Shown here: piece by piece, positions 16,907-25,875 of the stretch
Position numbering within the stretch: the first letter of the stretch is position 1
Layout: every line of letters starts with the position of its first letter
Source: JAHHTP01 sp964587555
GTDB lineage: Bacteria > Bacillota > Clostridia > Oscillospirales > Ruminococcaceae
Length of the DNA: 64,000 nt
NCBI GenBank assembly: GCA_964587555.1
Contig: CAZPLR010000002.1
Coordinates: 22,518-86,517 of the forward strand
Direction: 5' to 3'
Program-made: the position numbers and the translations under genes
Notes under the pieces: generated by a model
Databases searched by the model: none
Seen by the model: only the letters and a program-made list of their open reading frames with translations
Told to the model about the DNA's origin: nothing

Positions 16907-18067
16907 TTATTTGTTGTTTTCATCCTTTACTTCTTCGCCGTACATCTCCGCCAGACGCTTTCTGGCAGCAGCGATCCGGTCATTTGCCGAAATATCCGGC
17001 TGCGATCCTGTCTTAACAGTTTTTTTCCGGGTTTGAGAAGTATGAGAGGAACTCGGTTTTTCCTGCGACTGATCGGCGCCTTCTTCCATAATCTTGCGCG
17101 CCTGATCCAACTGATCCTTATTCTTGCCGGTCTGTTCCAAATAATATTCCCGGCCTTGACTCATCTTTTCGAGCATCTCGCGTTTTTTGAGCATCTTCTC
17201 GCTTCTGCGCTTGCTGCCCTTATCATTCTCCACCATCTTTGCAAGCCTCTCCGGCGTATAGATTTTCCGGATAATGAAAGTCTGGGCAAACGAGGTAATG
17301 TTGGAGATGATCCAGTAAATACCGACGCCTGCCGGAAGCTGGAACGCAAAAATCAACGAGATCAGCGGCGAAACAAAGTTCATGACCTTCATCATCTTGC
17401 CGCTGCTGCCGCTTGTCGCACCCTGCTCCTTCTGCTGGCGCATCGTCATAATGCCCATCAGCGCGGCGCTTGCGCACGCCAAGATCGGGATCATGATCGA
17501 CCAATTGAAGCCCAAGGTCGGGATTTGCGATAAATCCCAGCCCAAGAACATCATATCAAAGCCCTTAATTTTCTCTATATCCGCCGCAGAAAAGATGTTT
17601 TGAACCAATTCAAACTTTTCGCCTGTACCCTGCTGCACAATGTTGATGATCTGAAGCTGCTGCGACGAAGTAAGACTCAGGGCTTCGCAGGCTGCGTTAA
17701 CCGTATCGGCGGAAATTTGCAATACATACCGCAGCGGTCTGTAAACGACCTCGATGATGCCAAGCAGGATAATCATCGTGATTACCATCGGCAAGCAGCC
17801 GCCCATCGGGCTGACGCCTTCCTTTTCGTACAGCTTCATCATTTCCTGCTGGTATTTTTCCTTATTGTTTTTATATCTGTTTTCCAGCTCTTTTAATTTT
17901 GGCTGGAACGACGCCATCTTGGCGGTGCTCTTTTGCTGCTTGATGGTAAGCGGTGACATCAGCAGCTTGACCAAGACCGTAAATATGATAAGCGTCCAAC
18001 CGTAGTTGCCGATCAGCTCCTGCAGCCAGTGCAGGATCCAACCGAGCGGAATGCCGAGAATTGCCAT
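16907..18067 (-). CDS. yidC: Membrane protein insertase YidC (SpoIIIJ/OxaA family)
   Basis: Inserts membrane proteins, alone or with SecYEG. The 386 residues have five predicted membrane segments with an early hydrophobic helix (WTLIIFTVLVKLLMSPLTI) and a long charged C-terminal cytoplasmic tail. I chose the ATG at 18067 with AAAGGA six bases upstream; an in-frame TTG five codons earlier overlaps that site. No lipobox cysteine is visible at the N-terminus, unlike Bacillus SpoIIIJ. It sits in the usual rpmH-rnpA-yidD-yidC-jag order. Confidence 0.95.
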   Translation of the reverse strand: MAILGIPLGWILHWLQELIGNYGWTLIIFTVLVKLLMSPLTIKQQKSTAKMASFQPKLKELENRYKNNKEKYQQEMMKLYEKEGVSPMGGCLPMVITMIILLGIIEVVYRPLRYVLQISADTVNAACEALSLTSSQQLQIINIVQQGTGEKFELVQNIFSAADIEKIKGFDMMFLGWDLSQIPTLGFNWSIMIPILACASAALMGIMTMRQQKEQGATSGSSGKMMKVMNFVSPLISLIFAFQLPAGVGIYWIISNITSFAQTFIIRKIYTPERLAKMVENDKGSKRRSEKMLKKREMLEKMSQGREYYLEQTGKNKDQLDQARKIMEEGADQSQEKPSSSHTSQTRKKTVKTGSQPDISANDRIAAARKRLAEMYGEEVKDENNK

Positions 18068-18121
18068 AAACTTTCCTTTCAAGTTATGGACAGCGGATGA
18101 TTGGTTCCATCATCTTGTCCA

Positions 18122-18421
18122 TCATTTGTTGTCTGAAAAAGGGACTGCTGCGGTCGACTCTAACGCTTTTAATGTTACCCGCGGAAGCTGCTTTCCGGAA
18201 AATGTAAATTGAAACGGAACCGGGTCGTATCCGCCGGGAAAAAAGGGGTTGCAGCGTAAGATCCGGTATCCCGCAAGTAAAATTCCCCTAAAAGCCCCAA
18301 ACCGCGCGATCGCCTCGATCGCATAGCGTGAGCATGTCGGCGTAAACCGACAGCAGGACAGCTTCAGCGGCGAAAGAAATCTTTGATAAAAACGGATCAA
18401 AGCAATGCAGATTTTTTTCAA
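18122..18421 (-). CDS. yidD: Membrane protein insertion efficiency factor YidD
   Basis: Small peripheral membrane protein of 99 residues thought to help YidC. The family pattern KKICIALIRFYQRFLSPL, then CCRFTPTCSRYAIEAI and the NPFFPGGYDPVP ending, is complete. The start is a TTG at 18421, preceded by GGGAGGA; an upstream ATG (18463) would add 14 unrelated residues. It lies between rnpA and yidC. Confidence 0.93.
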   Translation of the reverse strand: MKKICIALIRFYQRFLSPLKLSCCRFTPTCSRYAIEAIARFGAFRGILLAGYRILRCNPFFPGGYDPVPFQFTFSGKQLPRVTLKALESTAAVPFSDNK

Positions 18422-18502
18422 GTATAGTCCTCCCGCCGGTACGAAAAAACGTTTCATTTCCAATCGTCGAATAAGCAGGAGCGCAGCCGAAATAAGAAAA
18501 TA

Positions 18503-18856
18503 TCAGCTGGAGGTCTTTTGGGCAGCCAGCAGCAAAGAAAGCTGCTTTTTCATCACGCGCGCTACATCGTACGACTTGGCTTTTGGGGTCGCACCCCGCG
18601 CGACAAACACAACGTCGTACCCTTTTAATTGGAAATCCTCTCCCTGTAGGCTGTCGAACGCGCTGCGGATCACACGGCGCGCGCGGCTTCGCATCACAGC
18701 GTTCCCTACCTTCTTGGAGGTGGTTACGCCGACGCGCAAAACGTGTAAGCGGTTTTTAACGACATAGGTAACAAGCAGCGGGTGCGCTTTGAAGCTGCCG
18801 CGAAAGTAGGCTCTTTTGAAAGCCCTGTTTTCCTTTAATACCAGCTCTTTTTTCAT
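18503..18856 (-). CDS. rnpA: Ribonuclease P protein component
   Basis: Protein subunit that helps the RNase P RNA cleave tRNA 5' leaders. The 117 residues contain the basic signature VGNAVMRSRARRVIR, a variant of the KxxRNxxKR helix, and an early FKRAYFRGS stretch. It lies 105 bases after rpmH with a terminator-like hairpin between them, so its expression is probably set by read-through. The RNA subunit (rnpB) is not in the window. Confidence 0.95.
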   Translation of the reverse strand: MKKELVLKENRAFKRAYFRGSFKAHPLLVTYVVKNRLHVLRVGVTTSKKVGNAVMRSRARRVIRSAFDSLQGEDFQLKGYDVVFVARGATPKAKSYDVARVMKKQLSLLLAAQKTSS

Positions 18857-18912
18857 GTTTCCCGCCTTATCAAAATCTTTTTCCGCTTTTGCTCGGGCAA
18901 ACCCGTTGCTTC

Positions 18913-18949
18913 AAAAATAAAGACCACAATGCAAGTGGGCTGTGGTCTT
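18913..18949 (-). terminator. Terminator/attenuator after rpmH
   Basis: The stem AAGACCACA / TGTGGTCTT is followed by TATTTTT on the minus strand. It lies 13 bases beyond the rpmH stop and before rnpA. Confidence 0.75.
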
Positions 18950-18961
18950 GTATCTTTGAAA

Positions 18962-19096
18962 TTAGTAGGTCAGCTGCTTTCTGCCTTTGGCGCGGCGTCT
19001 TGCAAGAACTTTACGACCGTTTCTGGTAGCCATTCTCTTCATAAAGCCGTGCTCTTTCTTTCTCTGCAGCTTCTTTGGCTGATAGGTTCTTTTCAT
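18962..19096 (-). CDS. rpmH: 50S ribosomal protein L34
   Basis: A basic 44-residue protein beginning MKRTYQPKKLQRKKEHGF and ending in the lysine/arginine-rich tail typical of L34. AAGGAGGAG lies before the ATG. It is the first gene of the leftward rpmH-rnpA-yidD-yidC-jag transcript, with a consensus promoter 69 bases upstream. Confidence 0.97.
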   Translation of the reverse strand: MKRTYQPKKLQRKKEHGFMKRMATRNGRKVLARRRAKGRKQLTY

Positions 19097-19164
19097 GTTC
19101 TTTTCTCCTCCTTATAAAAAGTTGCAGTTTTAAAAATCCAAAACCTTAAAACCTTACACCCTAA

Positions 19165-19193
19165 TAGTATAACGATTTTACCGGGGTTTGTCA
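19165..19193 (-). promoter_or_regulatory. rpmH operon promoter
   Basis: On the minus strand, TTGACA (19188-19193), a 17-base spacer and TATACT (19165-19170). It is a strong promoter, as expected for a ribosomal protein gene. Confidence 0.88.
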
Positions 19194-19252
19194 ATAGCAA
19201 TTTTGTAAAAAAAGAGTTTTTTTTCAAGAAAGAAAAAAACAGCTTTCAAGAC

Positions 19253-19281
19253 TTGAATTTTCACTCGAATTTTGCTACAAT
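19253..19281 (+). promoter_or_regulatory. dnaA promoter
   Basis: TTGAAT (19253-19258), a 17-base spacer and TACAAT (19276-19281) with extended TGC. The leader to dnaA is about 125 bases and contains three CTTTCAAC-type motifs. Confidence 0.82.
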
Positions 19282-19291
19282 AGAAGAAGAG

Positions 19292-19336
19292 CTTTCAACA
19301 TCTTTCGAATTCTTTCAACGATGCAAAAGTTGAAAG
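19292..19336. repeat. CTTTCAAC motif cluster in the dnaA leader
   Basis: CTTTCAACA is at 19292-19300, CTTTCAACG at 19312-19320, and the reverse-strand form GTTGAAAG at 19329-19336. These resemble weak DnaA boxes (consensus TTATNCACA). They lie just after the dnaA promoter, consistent with autoregulation; DnaA binding is inferred. Confidence 0.5.
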
Positions 19337-19411
19337 AATTTTTTACCTGCGAAAGCATGAATCTGTCCCTAAAAATGACGTGAACCACCCTATCATGACA
19401 GGAGGATCGTT

Positions 19412-20824
19412 ATGGAATCGATCAATGCGATCATGGATCGCGTGAAACAGGAATGTGAAGCCCTGTTCAGTACTGCAGCGTACAAGACATGGATCGCTCC
19501 CATCAAGCCGATATTGATGGAAGGCGACCATATTGTTTTATATGTAGACAAGCAGTATCATAAAAAAATTCTCAGCGACCACTATCTCTCTACCATAAAG
19601 GAATCGTTTGAAACAGCGCTGGGCCAGCCGATCACCATCGATATCGCAACCCAGGAGGATATTGATCAATACCGCGGGAAGGAGACTCCGTTCCCGCCTA
19701 TTGCTGCGCCAACGCCTGAGTCCAAAGCGAAGGCAGCCCCTGCGCGAACACCGGAGGACGCCGATGCTGTTCCGGGCAACAGCGCATACATAGAATCCCT
19801 GCGGAAAGCGCACTACGAATACACCTTCGACACCTTTATTGTCGGCAGTTCCAACCAGCTTGCCTACGCCGCCTGCGAAGCGGTTGCCAAAAAGCGCAAC
19901 GGCCAATATAACCCGCTTTTCATCTACGGACCGAGCGGATTAGGAAAGACCCACCTGCTGACTGCAATCCAGCATGAAATCCTTTCCAACAATCCCAGCG
20001 TCAACGTCGCCTACATCAGCTCGGAAACCTTTACCAACGAGCTGATTAGCGCAATCGGCAGCAAGACCACCGAATCCTTCCATAAAAAATACCGTCAGGT
20101 CGACGTTCTTCTGATGGACGACATTCAGTTTATTTCCGGTAAGGAATCAACCCAAGAGGAATTCTTCCACACCTTTAACGAACTGTATCAGGTGAAAAAG
20201 CAGATCGTTTTAACCTCCGACCGACCGCCGCGCGAAATCAAAACACTGGAGGACCGATTGAAGAACCGGTTCGAATCCGGCGTTATCGTCGACGTTTCCC
20301 CGCCGGACTATGAAACCAGAATCGCGATCATCCGCCGCAAAGCGGAGCTTTTGGATATGGATATTCCAGCAGATGTTGCGGAATTCATCGCCGATAAGGT
20401 CAAGAGCAATATCCGGCAGCTTGAGGGAGTCGTCAAAAAAATCCACGCCTATCAGCAGTTTGCCGGACTGCGTCCGTCGCTGCGGGTCGCGCAGGATTCG
20501 ATCCGTGAAATCCTAAGCGACTCCGAGCCGCCGCAGATCACCGTCGACCGCATCATCGAGGAGGTTGCTAAGACCTACTCCATATCCAAGGAAGATATTC
20601 GTTCCAATAAGCGCTCCGCCGCTATCTCCTCCGCGCGCCAGATCGCAATGTACGTCACCCGCGAGATCACCGGAATGTCACTACAGTCGATCGGCGGGGA
20701 ATTTGGCGGCAGAGATCACGCGACCATCGTTTACTCAATCGCACAGGTGGAGAAAAAAATAAAAAAGGACACGCATCAGGGAGAGGTTATCTCGGACATC
20801 ATCAAAAACATCCGCGACCGGTAA
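19412..20824 (+). CDS. dnaA: Chromosomal replication initiator protein DnaA
   Basis: AAA+ initiator that binds DnaA boxes and opens oriC. The 470 residues show domain I (1-80), a proline/alanine-rich linker (about 90-125), the AAA+ core with Walker A GPSGLGKT (173-180) and Walker B LLMDD (233-237), and the DNA-binding domain IV with GRDHATIVYS starting near residue 433. AGGAGG precedes the ATG. It is the first rightward gene after the strand switch. Confidence 0.98.
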   Translation: MESINAIMDRVKQECEALFSTAAYKTWIAPIKPILMEGDHIVLYVDKQYHKKILSDHYLSTIKESFETALGQPITIDIATQEDIDQYRGKETPFPPIAAPTPESKAKAAPARTPEDADAVPGNSAYIESLRKAHYEYTFDTFIVGSSNQLAYAACEAVAKKRNGQYNPLFIYGPSGLGKTHLLTAIQHEILSNNPSVNVAYISSETFTNELISAIGSKTTESFHKKYRQVDVLLMDDIQFISGKESTQEEFFHTFNELYQVKKQIVLTSDRPPREIKTLEDRLKNRFESGVIVDVSPPDYETRIAIIRRKAELLDMDIPADVAEFIADKVKSNIRQLEGVVKKIHAYQQFAGLRPSLRVAQDSIREILSDSEPPQITVDRIIEEVAKTYSISKEDIRSNKRSAAISSARQIAMYVTREITGMSLQSIGGEFGGRDHATIVYSIAQVEKKIKKDTHQGEVISDIIKNIRDR

Positions 20825-21102
20825 TTTTTTTCTTTCCGCACTTTAACACAATTATCGACAGAGCCCAAACTCTTTTCGACATTTCCATAGATTCGGGCCG
20901 TTTCGCGGCTTTAAATGTTGAAAAGCATTATGTTTTCAAAGCTGATTTCACAGCCTTCAAAAATCAAAAAAGCGTAGGCTTTATCCGACTTTTTTCGCTT
21001 GGATTAACTTTTGAACACTGCCTAATAACACTGATAGTTTAAACACTTTAAACTTGTTTAAATATTTCTTTAAATTTAAATATGCAAAGGAGTTTTTATC
21101 CC
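20825..21102. other. dnaA-dnaN spacer: candidate oriC with DnaA-like boxes and AT-rich unwinding region
   Basis: This 278-base spacer contains TTATCGACA (20852-20860), TTTTCGACA (20873-20881) and TGTTGAAAA (20916-20924, reverse of TTTTCAACA), each one or two changes from TTATNCACA. An AT-rich stretch with repeated TTTAAA (about 21036-21082) follows and could be the unwinding element. No dnaN promoter with a good -35 was found here. Confidence 0.65.
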
Positions 21103-22230
21103 ATGGAATTCATTTGTAAAAAAAATGATCTGATGGAAATCGTTTCCAACGTTTCCTTGGCGTCGGTCGTTCGCTCTGCTATGCCGATTCTGGAAGGCGT
21201 TTATCTGGAAGTAAATCACGATTCCACTTTGACGGTGCTTTCCTTTAACCTACAGATGGGTATCAGCAAAACCATCGAAATAAGCAATGCTAAGCCGGGT
21301 AAGGTGGTAATAAAAGCCTCGCTTCTTGCCAATATTATCTCTAAAATGCCGGATGGAGAAATTCGAATCTCCTCCGATGACAGAATGCTTGTAACAATCT
21401 CCTGCGGCGAGATCGAATTTACCATTTCCGGAATGGACGCGGAAGGATACCCGACGCCGCCGATTGTTACCAAGCAGTCGGAATTCGGAATCCCGCAGGA
21501 TCTGCTTTATCATATGTTGGAGCAGACGTTGTTTGCTTCCCCTGCGGTCGAACAAGCCGGCTCGAACAATGGCGTGCTGTTCCAAATTGAAAATCAGACG
21601 CTCACCATTGTCACGCTGGACGGTTATCGTCTGGCGCTGCGCCGCGAACCGATTCTGATTGAGGAAGATATTAAGGTTAAAATCCCATCCAAGACTTTAA
21701 GCGATCTGATGCGCATTTTGGCAAAGCTTTCCTCTACCGCCCGCGAGGAAGAAAACGTGAGCGTTACGATTTCGGACAGTCATCTGCAATTTACGGTTGA
21801 CGGCTATGAGATTGTTTCCAGATTGGCGGAAGGCGAATTCATCGATTATATGAGGGTGATACCGAAGGACAGCACAACGGTTCTGAAGGTGAATGTTAAG
21901 GATTTGCAGAACAGCTTAAACCGCGCGTCGATCGTCATCAATGAAAAGACGAAATCCGCGATCAAATGTACGGTAAATAACCAGAGAATGAATATCTACT
22001 GTGATACGCCGCTGGGACGGATCAACGAAAGCCTTGCGATTTCTAAGGAGGGAGCGGATCTGCGTTTCGGCTTTAACAACCGCTATATGATGGACGCGCT
22101 GCGCGCCTGCGACAGCGACGAGATCAAGATCGCGCTGAAAACACCGCTTTCCCCGATCCAATTTTTACCGCTTGAAGGGGAGCATTTCCTGTTCCTTGTG
22201 CTGCCGATCCGCCTAAAGGACGACGAATAA
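21103..22230 (+). CDS. dnaN: DNA polymerase III beta subunit (sliding clamp)
   Basis: Ring-shaped processivity clamp for the replicative polymerase. The 375 residues fit three tandem clamp domains and end with the conserved FLVLPIRLKDDE-type tail. I place the start at the ATG at 21103, ten bases after AAAGGAG; an in-frame ATG at 21082 overlaps that ribosome site. It follows the candidate oriC. Confidence 0.96.
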   Translation: MEFICKKNDLMEIVSNVSLASVVRSAMPILEGVYLEVNHDSTLTVLSFNLQMGISKTIEISNAKPGKVVIKASLLANIISKMPDGEIRISSDDRMLVTISCGEIEFTISGMDAEGYPTPPIVTKQSEFGIPQDLLYHMLEQTLFASPAVEQAGSNNGVLFQIENQTLTIVTLDGYRLALRREPILIEEDIKVKIPSKTLSDLMRILAKLSSTAREEENVSVTISDSHLQFTVDGYEIVSRLAEGEFIDYMRVIPKDSTTVLKVNVKDLQNSLNRASIVINEKTKSAIKCTVNNQRMNIYCDTPLGRINESLAISKEGADLRFGFNNRYMMDALRACDSDEIKIALKTPLSPIQFLPLEGEHFLFLVLPIRLKDDE

Positions 22231-22252
22231 GCTTCATTGGAGGAAGCACAGG

Positions 22253-22507
22253 ATGAATCAAAGTACAGTTTTGATCAATACCGAATATATCCGGTTGGAT
22301 CAGATGATGAAATTGACAGGGCTTGCCGACACAGGCGGGATGGCTAAGATGCTTATCCAGCGGGGATACGTGCTGGTAAACGGCGAATGCTGCACGATGC
22401 GCGGAAAAAAGCTCCGACCGGGCGATACCGTCACCGTTGAGCAGGAAACGGTCGTTGTCGCAGCGGATGAGGAAAACGGTTCGGGAGGGAATCGTGGCGA
22501 TTCTTAA
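22253..22507 (+). CDS. yaaA: S4-domain RNA-binding protein (YaaA type)
   Basis: An 84-residue protein made almost wholly of an S4 RNA-binding fold (IRLDQMMKLTGLADTGGMAKMLI, then GYVLVNGE...RGKKLRPGDTV) plus a short acidic, glycine-rich tail. It is conserved between dnaN and recF in Firmicutes; its role is not firmly known (ribosome-associated in Bacillus). Its 3' end overlaps the recF start by 14 bases. Confidence 0.92.
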   Translation: MNQSTVLINTEYIRLDQMMKLTGLADTGGMAKMLIQRGYVLVNGECCTMRGKKLRPGDTVTVEQETVVVAADEENGSGGNRGDS

Positions 22508-23651
22508 GCTTCATTTTTCTGATTTTCGCAATATTTCCTCGATTGAGCTTTTCCCCTGCAGCGGCATCAATCTGTTTTATGGCGCCAATGGTCAGGGAAA
22601 GACCAATCTGCTGGAGGGAATCTGGCTATTTACCGGAATGCCGAGCTTTCGCGGCGCAAAACTTTCGGAATGCGTCCGGTTTGAGCGGCAAAACGCCGTT
22701 TTGGAGTTGGAGTGCGCCGACACATACCTGCAAAAGGCAAGGCTGGTGTTTGGAAAAGAGCGCGGATTTTTCTATAACGGCGTTCGCTTTTCGTCCCCGC
22801 GCAAGGCGGCCGGATATTTTCGGTGCGTGGTGTTCTCGCCGGAGCATTTGTATCTGTTTCATGACGGACCCAAGGCGAGAAGAAACCTTTTGGATCAGAT
22901 GATCTCCCAGCTGAGACCGGATTACGACTCCTATCTTACCGATTACGAAAAAATCTTAGTGAACCGCAACGCGCTGCTTCGCGACTATAAAAACCGTTCT
23001 GATCTTCCGCTTCTGCTGGAGCCGTGGGATTTGCAGCTTGCGCAGATAGGCACATGGCTGACCGTTTATCGGATGGAGTACGTTTCGTATCTTTCTCAAT
23101 ATATTGAAAAAATATACGACGGTCTATCAAACGGCGCGGAATCGCTGCGCATCCGCTACGTCTCTACCGTATTCGAGCATAAGCTTTCGGGCTATCGCCG
23201 CGAGGATGCTTCCGCTTACCGTCAGGCGTTAAACGACCGTTTACCGCTTGATTTGGAGGCGGGCTTTACCGGCATCGGCGCGCATCGGGACGATCTGGAG
23301 TTTACACTGAACGCGCTGCCGATTAAAAACTACGGTTCGCAGGGGCAGCAGCGAAGCGCCGTGGTCGCATTAAAAATTGCGGAGGCGGAGCTGATCCGTA
23401 AGCTGACCGGACAGCAGCCGGTCGTTCTGTTGGACGACGTTATGAGCGAATTGGACGTATCCCGACAGAATTTTATATTGAATCATCTGCACGGGCAGCA
23501 GGTTTTTGTAACCTGCTGTGACCCGGCGAATACCCTGCGGTTAAAGGCGGGGAAAATTTTTCATATCGACGCAGGCACGCTGCGGGAAGAAAGGGAGGCT
23601 TCAGCGGATGTATCTTCACCTGGGGGATCAGGTCGCGGCTCACACGGATGA
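22494..23651 (+). CDS. recF: DNA replication and repair protein RecF
   Basis: SMC-like ATPase that helps load RecA at gaps. The 385 residues begin MAILKLHFSDFRNI, with Walker A GANGQGKT (30-37), and carry the signature and Walker B (VVLLDDVMSELD) near the end. The start is the GTG at 22494, preceded by GGGAGGG, so it overlaps the S4 gene by 14 bases. The 3' end overlaps remB by 44 bases. Confidence 0.95.
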   Translation: MAILKLHFSDFRNISSIELFPCSGINLFYGANGQGKTNLLEGIWLFTGMPSFRGAKLSECVRFERQNAVLELECADTYLQKARLVFGKERGFFYNGVRFSSPRKAAGYFRCVVFSPEHLYLFHDGPKARRNLLDQMISQLRPDYDSYLTDYEKILVNRNALLRDYKNRSDLPLLLEPWDLQLAQIGTWLTVYRMEYVSYLSQYIEKIYDGLSNGAESLRIRYVSTVFEHKLSGYRREDASAYRQALNDRLPLDLEAGFTGIGAHRDDLEFTLNALPIKNYGSQGQQRSAVVALKIAEAELIRKLTGQQPVVLLDDVMSELDVSRQNFILNHLHGQQVFVTCCDPANTLRLKAGKIFHIDAGTLREEREASADVSSPGGSGRGSHG

Positions 23652-23907
23652 CATCATCGGCGTTTTCGATCTGGATAACACCTCGATCTCCAAAAGCACG
23701 CGCGATTTTCTGGCGCAGGCGGAAAGGCGCGCCGAGGTAAAGTATGTTTCCACCCAGTTAGATCCCCCAAAGTCCTTTGTGGTATGCAAATCGAAAAAAA
23801 GAGCCGGGGACAAAACGCATCGGAAACAAAAGGTATATCTCTTGCAGGTTGCGGCAGCAACCATATATAAACGCTGGAAAACAGCATCGCTTCATTTTGG
23901 GAGGTAA
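23608..23907 (+). CDS. remB: DUF370 regulator RemB-like
   Basis: A 99-residue protein starting MYLHLGDQVAAHTDDIIGVFDLD, the DUF370 pattern of RemB/YaaB, which lies between recF and gyrB in Bacillus. RemA/RemB paralogues form DNA-binding rings affecting matrix genes in Bacillus; the function of RemB itself is poorly known. It overlaps recF by 44 bases, with AGGGAGG inside recF. The C-terminal half (KSKKRAGDKTHRKQ) is basic. Confidence 0.9.
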   Translation: MYLHLGDQVAAHTDDIIGVFDLDNTSISKSTRDFLAQAERRAEVKYVSTQLDPPKSFVVCKSKKRAGDKTHRKQKVYLLQVAAATIYKRWKTASLHFGR

Positions 23908-23910
23908 ATT

Positions 23911-25845
23911 GTGGATATTACAACAGTAGAACAGGATTACGGCGCAGAACAAATACAGGTGCTGGAGGGGCTGGAAGCAGTCAGGAAGCGTCCGGGAATG
24001 TATATCGGATCGACCAGTATCAACGGTCTGCATCACTTGGTATACGAGGTCGTCGACAACGCCATCGACGAAGCGCTCGCCGGATTCTGTACAGAAATAA
24101 AGGTGGATCTGCTCCCGGGCAACGTCGTCAAAGTCAAAGATAACGGGCGCGGCATTCCGGTCGGCATCCACCCGAAGGAGGGCATTTCGGCTGCAACGGT
24201 CGCCTACACCATGCTGCACGCCGGCGGTAAATTCGGCGGCGGCGGCTATAAGGTGGCGGGCGGTCTGCACGGCGTCGGCGCGTCGGTGGTCAACGCCTTA
24301 AGCGAGTGGCTGGAGCTTAAAATCTACGAAAGCGGCAGAATCTGGTTCCAGCGTTTTGAACGCGGCCGCTATGACAAGGAGCTTGCAGTGATCGGCAGCA
24401 CCGAGGAAACCGGTTCGGAGATCACCTTTTCCGCAGACCCGGAAATCTTCGAAACGACGGAGTATGATTACAGCACGCTGCTTTCCCGCCTGCGGGAGCA
24501 GGCGTTTTTAAATGCCGGGCTTACGATCACTTTCACCGATTCCCGCATTCCGGACGATCTGAAGTCGGAAACAATGCGTTATGACGGAGGCTTGCGCAGC
24601 TATGTGGAGTATATCCATAAGCGCCGCTCGCTGGAGGTGCTGCACGACGAGATCATCTATCTCAGCCGGAACGAAAACGGTTATACCGCCGAGATTGCAA
24701 TGCAGTATAACGACAGCTATAACGAGCTGATTGCCTCGTTTGCCAATAATATTAAGACCGGCGAAGGCGGCACCCATGAGATCGGCTTTAAAAATGCGTT
24801 GACCCGCGTGTTTAACGACTACGGCAGAAGGTTCAATCTCATAAAAGAAAACGATAAAAATCTTTCCGGCGAGGACGTTCGCGAGGGGCTGACTGCGGTT
24901 ATCAGCGTCAAGCTTCCAGAATGTCAGTTCGAGGGGCAGACCAAAACCAAGCTTGGCAACAGCGAGATACGCCCATTTGTTGAAAATATGGTCTATGACA
25001 ACTTAGAGCGTTTCTTTGAGGAGAATCCGAGCATCGCAAGGGCGATCATGGAAAAATCCATCACTGCGCAGCGTGCCAGAGAGGCGGCAAGACGCGCAAG
25101 AGATCTCACCCGCCGTAAATCGGCGCTGGAAACCGCTTCCCTGCCGGGCAAGCTTGCCGACTGCTCGGAGCGCGGAACCGAGGGAACCGAGCTTTATATC
25201 GTCGAGGGCGATTCCGCGGGCGGCTCCGCAAAGCTCGGCCGTGACCGCCGCTATCAGGCGATCCTGCCGCTTTGGGGAAAAATGCTCAACGTCGAAAAGG
25301 CAAGACTGGATAAGGTCTATAACAACGAAAAGCTGATGCCGGTCGTAACGGCGCTGGGGTGCGGCTTGGGGGCCGATATCGATATCTCCAAGCTGCGCTA
25401 CGGCAAGGTCGTTATCATGGCGGACGCCGACGTGGACGGCTCGCATATCCGCACGCTGCTTTTAACCTTCTTTTTCCGCTATATGCGCCCGCTGGTGGAA
25501 AACGGCAATATTTATATCGCACAGCCGCCGCTGTTCAAGGTTTCCCGCGGCAAAGAGGTGCGTTATGCTTACTCGGATGAGCAGCGCGACCAGTATATCA
25601 CAGAGCTGAGCGCCGGCGGAAAAAACAAGGTCGATATTCAGCGCTATAAAGGTCTTGGTGAGATGGATCCGGAGCAGCTTTGGGAAACGACAATGAATCC
25701 GGAGTTCCGCACGATGATTAAGGTGGAGCTTGAGGACGCGCAGCAGGCAGATGAGGTCTTTACCATTCTGATGGGCGATAAGGTAGAGCCGCGCCGCGAG
25801 TTTATCGAAACCAATGCAAAATACGCGCAGAATCTGGATATTTAA
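23911..25845 (+). CDS. gyrB: DNA gyrase subunit B
   Basis: ATPase subunit of gyrase, introducing negative supercoils. The 644 residues contain the GHKL ATP site (VDNAIDEALAG, GRGIPVG, GGLHGVGASVVNAL), the transducer, and the TOPRIM domain with EGDSAGGSAK and DADVDGSHI. The start is a GTG with GGGAGG seven bases upstream, three bases after remB. The quinolone/novobiocin regions look ordinary. Confidence 0.98.
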   Translation: MDITTVEQDYGAEQIQVLEGLEAVRKRPGMYIGSTSINGLHHLVYEVVDNAIDEALAGFCTEIKVDLLPGNVVKVKDNGRGIPVGIHPKEGISAATVAYTMLHAGGKFGGGGYKVAGGLHGVGASVVNALSEWLELKIYESGRIWFQRFERGRYDKELAVIGSTEETGSEITFSADPEIFETTEYDYSTLLSRLREQAFLNAGLTITFTDSRIPDDLKSETMRYDGGLRSYVEYIHKRRSLEVLHDEIIYLSRNENGYTAEIAMQYNDSYNELIASFANNIKTGEGGTHEIGFKNALTRVFNDYGRRFNLIKENDKNLSGEDVREGLTAVISVKLPECQFEGQTKTKLGNSEIRPFVENMVYDNLERFFEENPSIARAIMEKSITAQRAREAARRARDLTRRKSALETASLPGKLADCSERGTEGTELYIVEGDSAGGSAKLGRDRRYQAILPLWGKMLNVEKARLDKVYNNEKLMPVVTALGCGLGADIDISKLRYGKVVIMADADVDGSHIRTLLLTFFFRYMRPLVENGNIYIAQPPLFKVSRGKEVRYAYSDEQRDQYITELSAGGKNKVDIQRYKGLGEMDPEQLWETTMNPEFRTMIKVELEDAQQADEVFTILMGDKVEPRREFIETNAKYAQNLDI

Positions 25846-25875
25846 CGATGGCTAACCCGTCTGGGAGGAACGAAG

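Larger units (their letters stand above)
19097..19411. other. rpmH-dnaA intergenic region (origin-side regulatory region)
   Basis: This 315-base AT-rich spacer divides leftward from rightward genes. It holds the rpmH promoter (minus), a poly-A/poly-T stretch near 19205-19235, the dnaA promoter (plus) and three CTTTCAAC-type motifs in the dnaA leader. It may form one part of a bipartite origin. No coding frame is credible. Confidence 0.7.

Noticed and set aside
20268..20278. GGTTCGAATCC, like a tRNA T-loop
   Set aside because: It lies in frame within dnaA (Asn-Arg-Phe-Glu-Ser) and no acceptor or anticodon arm surrounds it.
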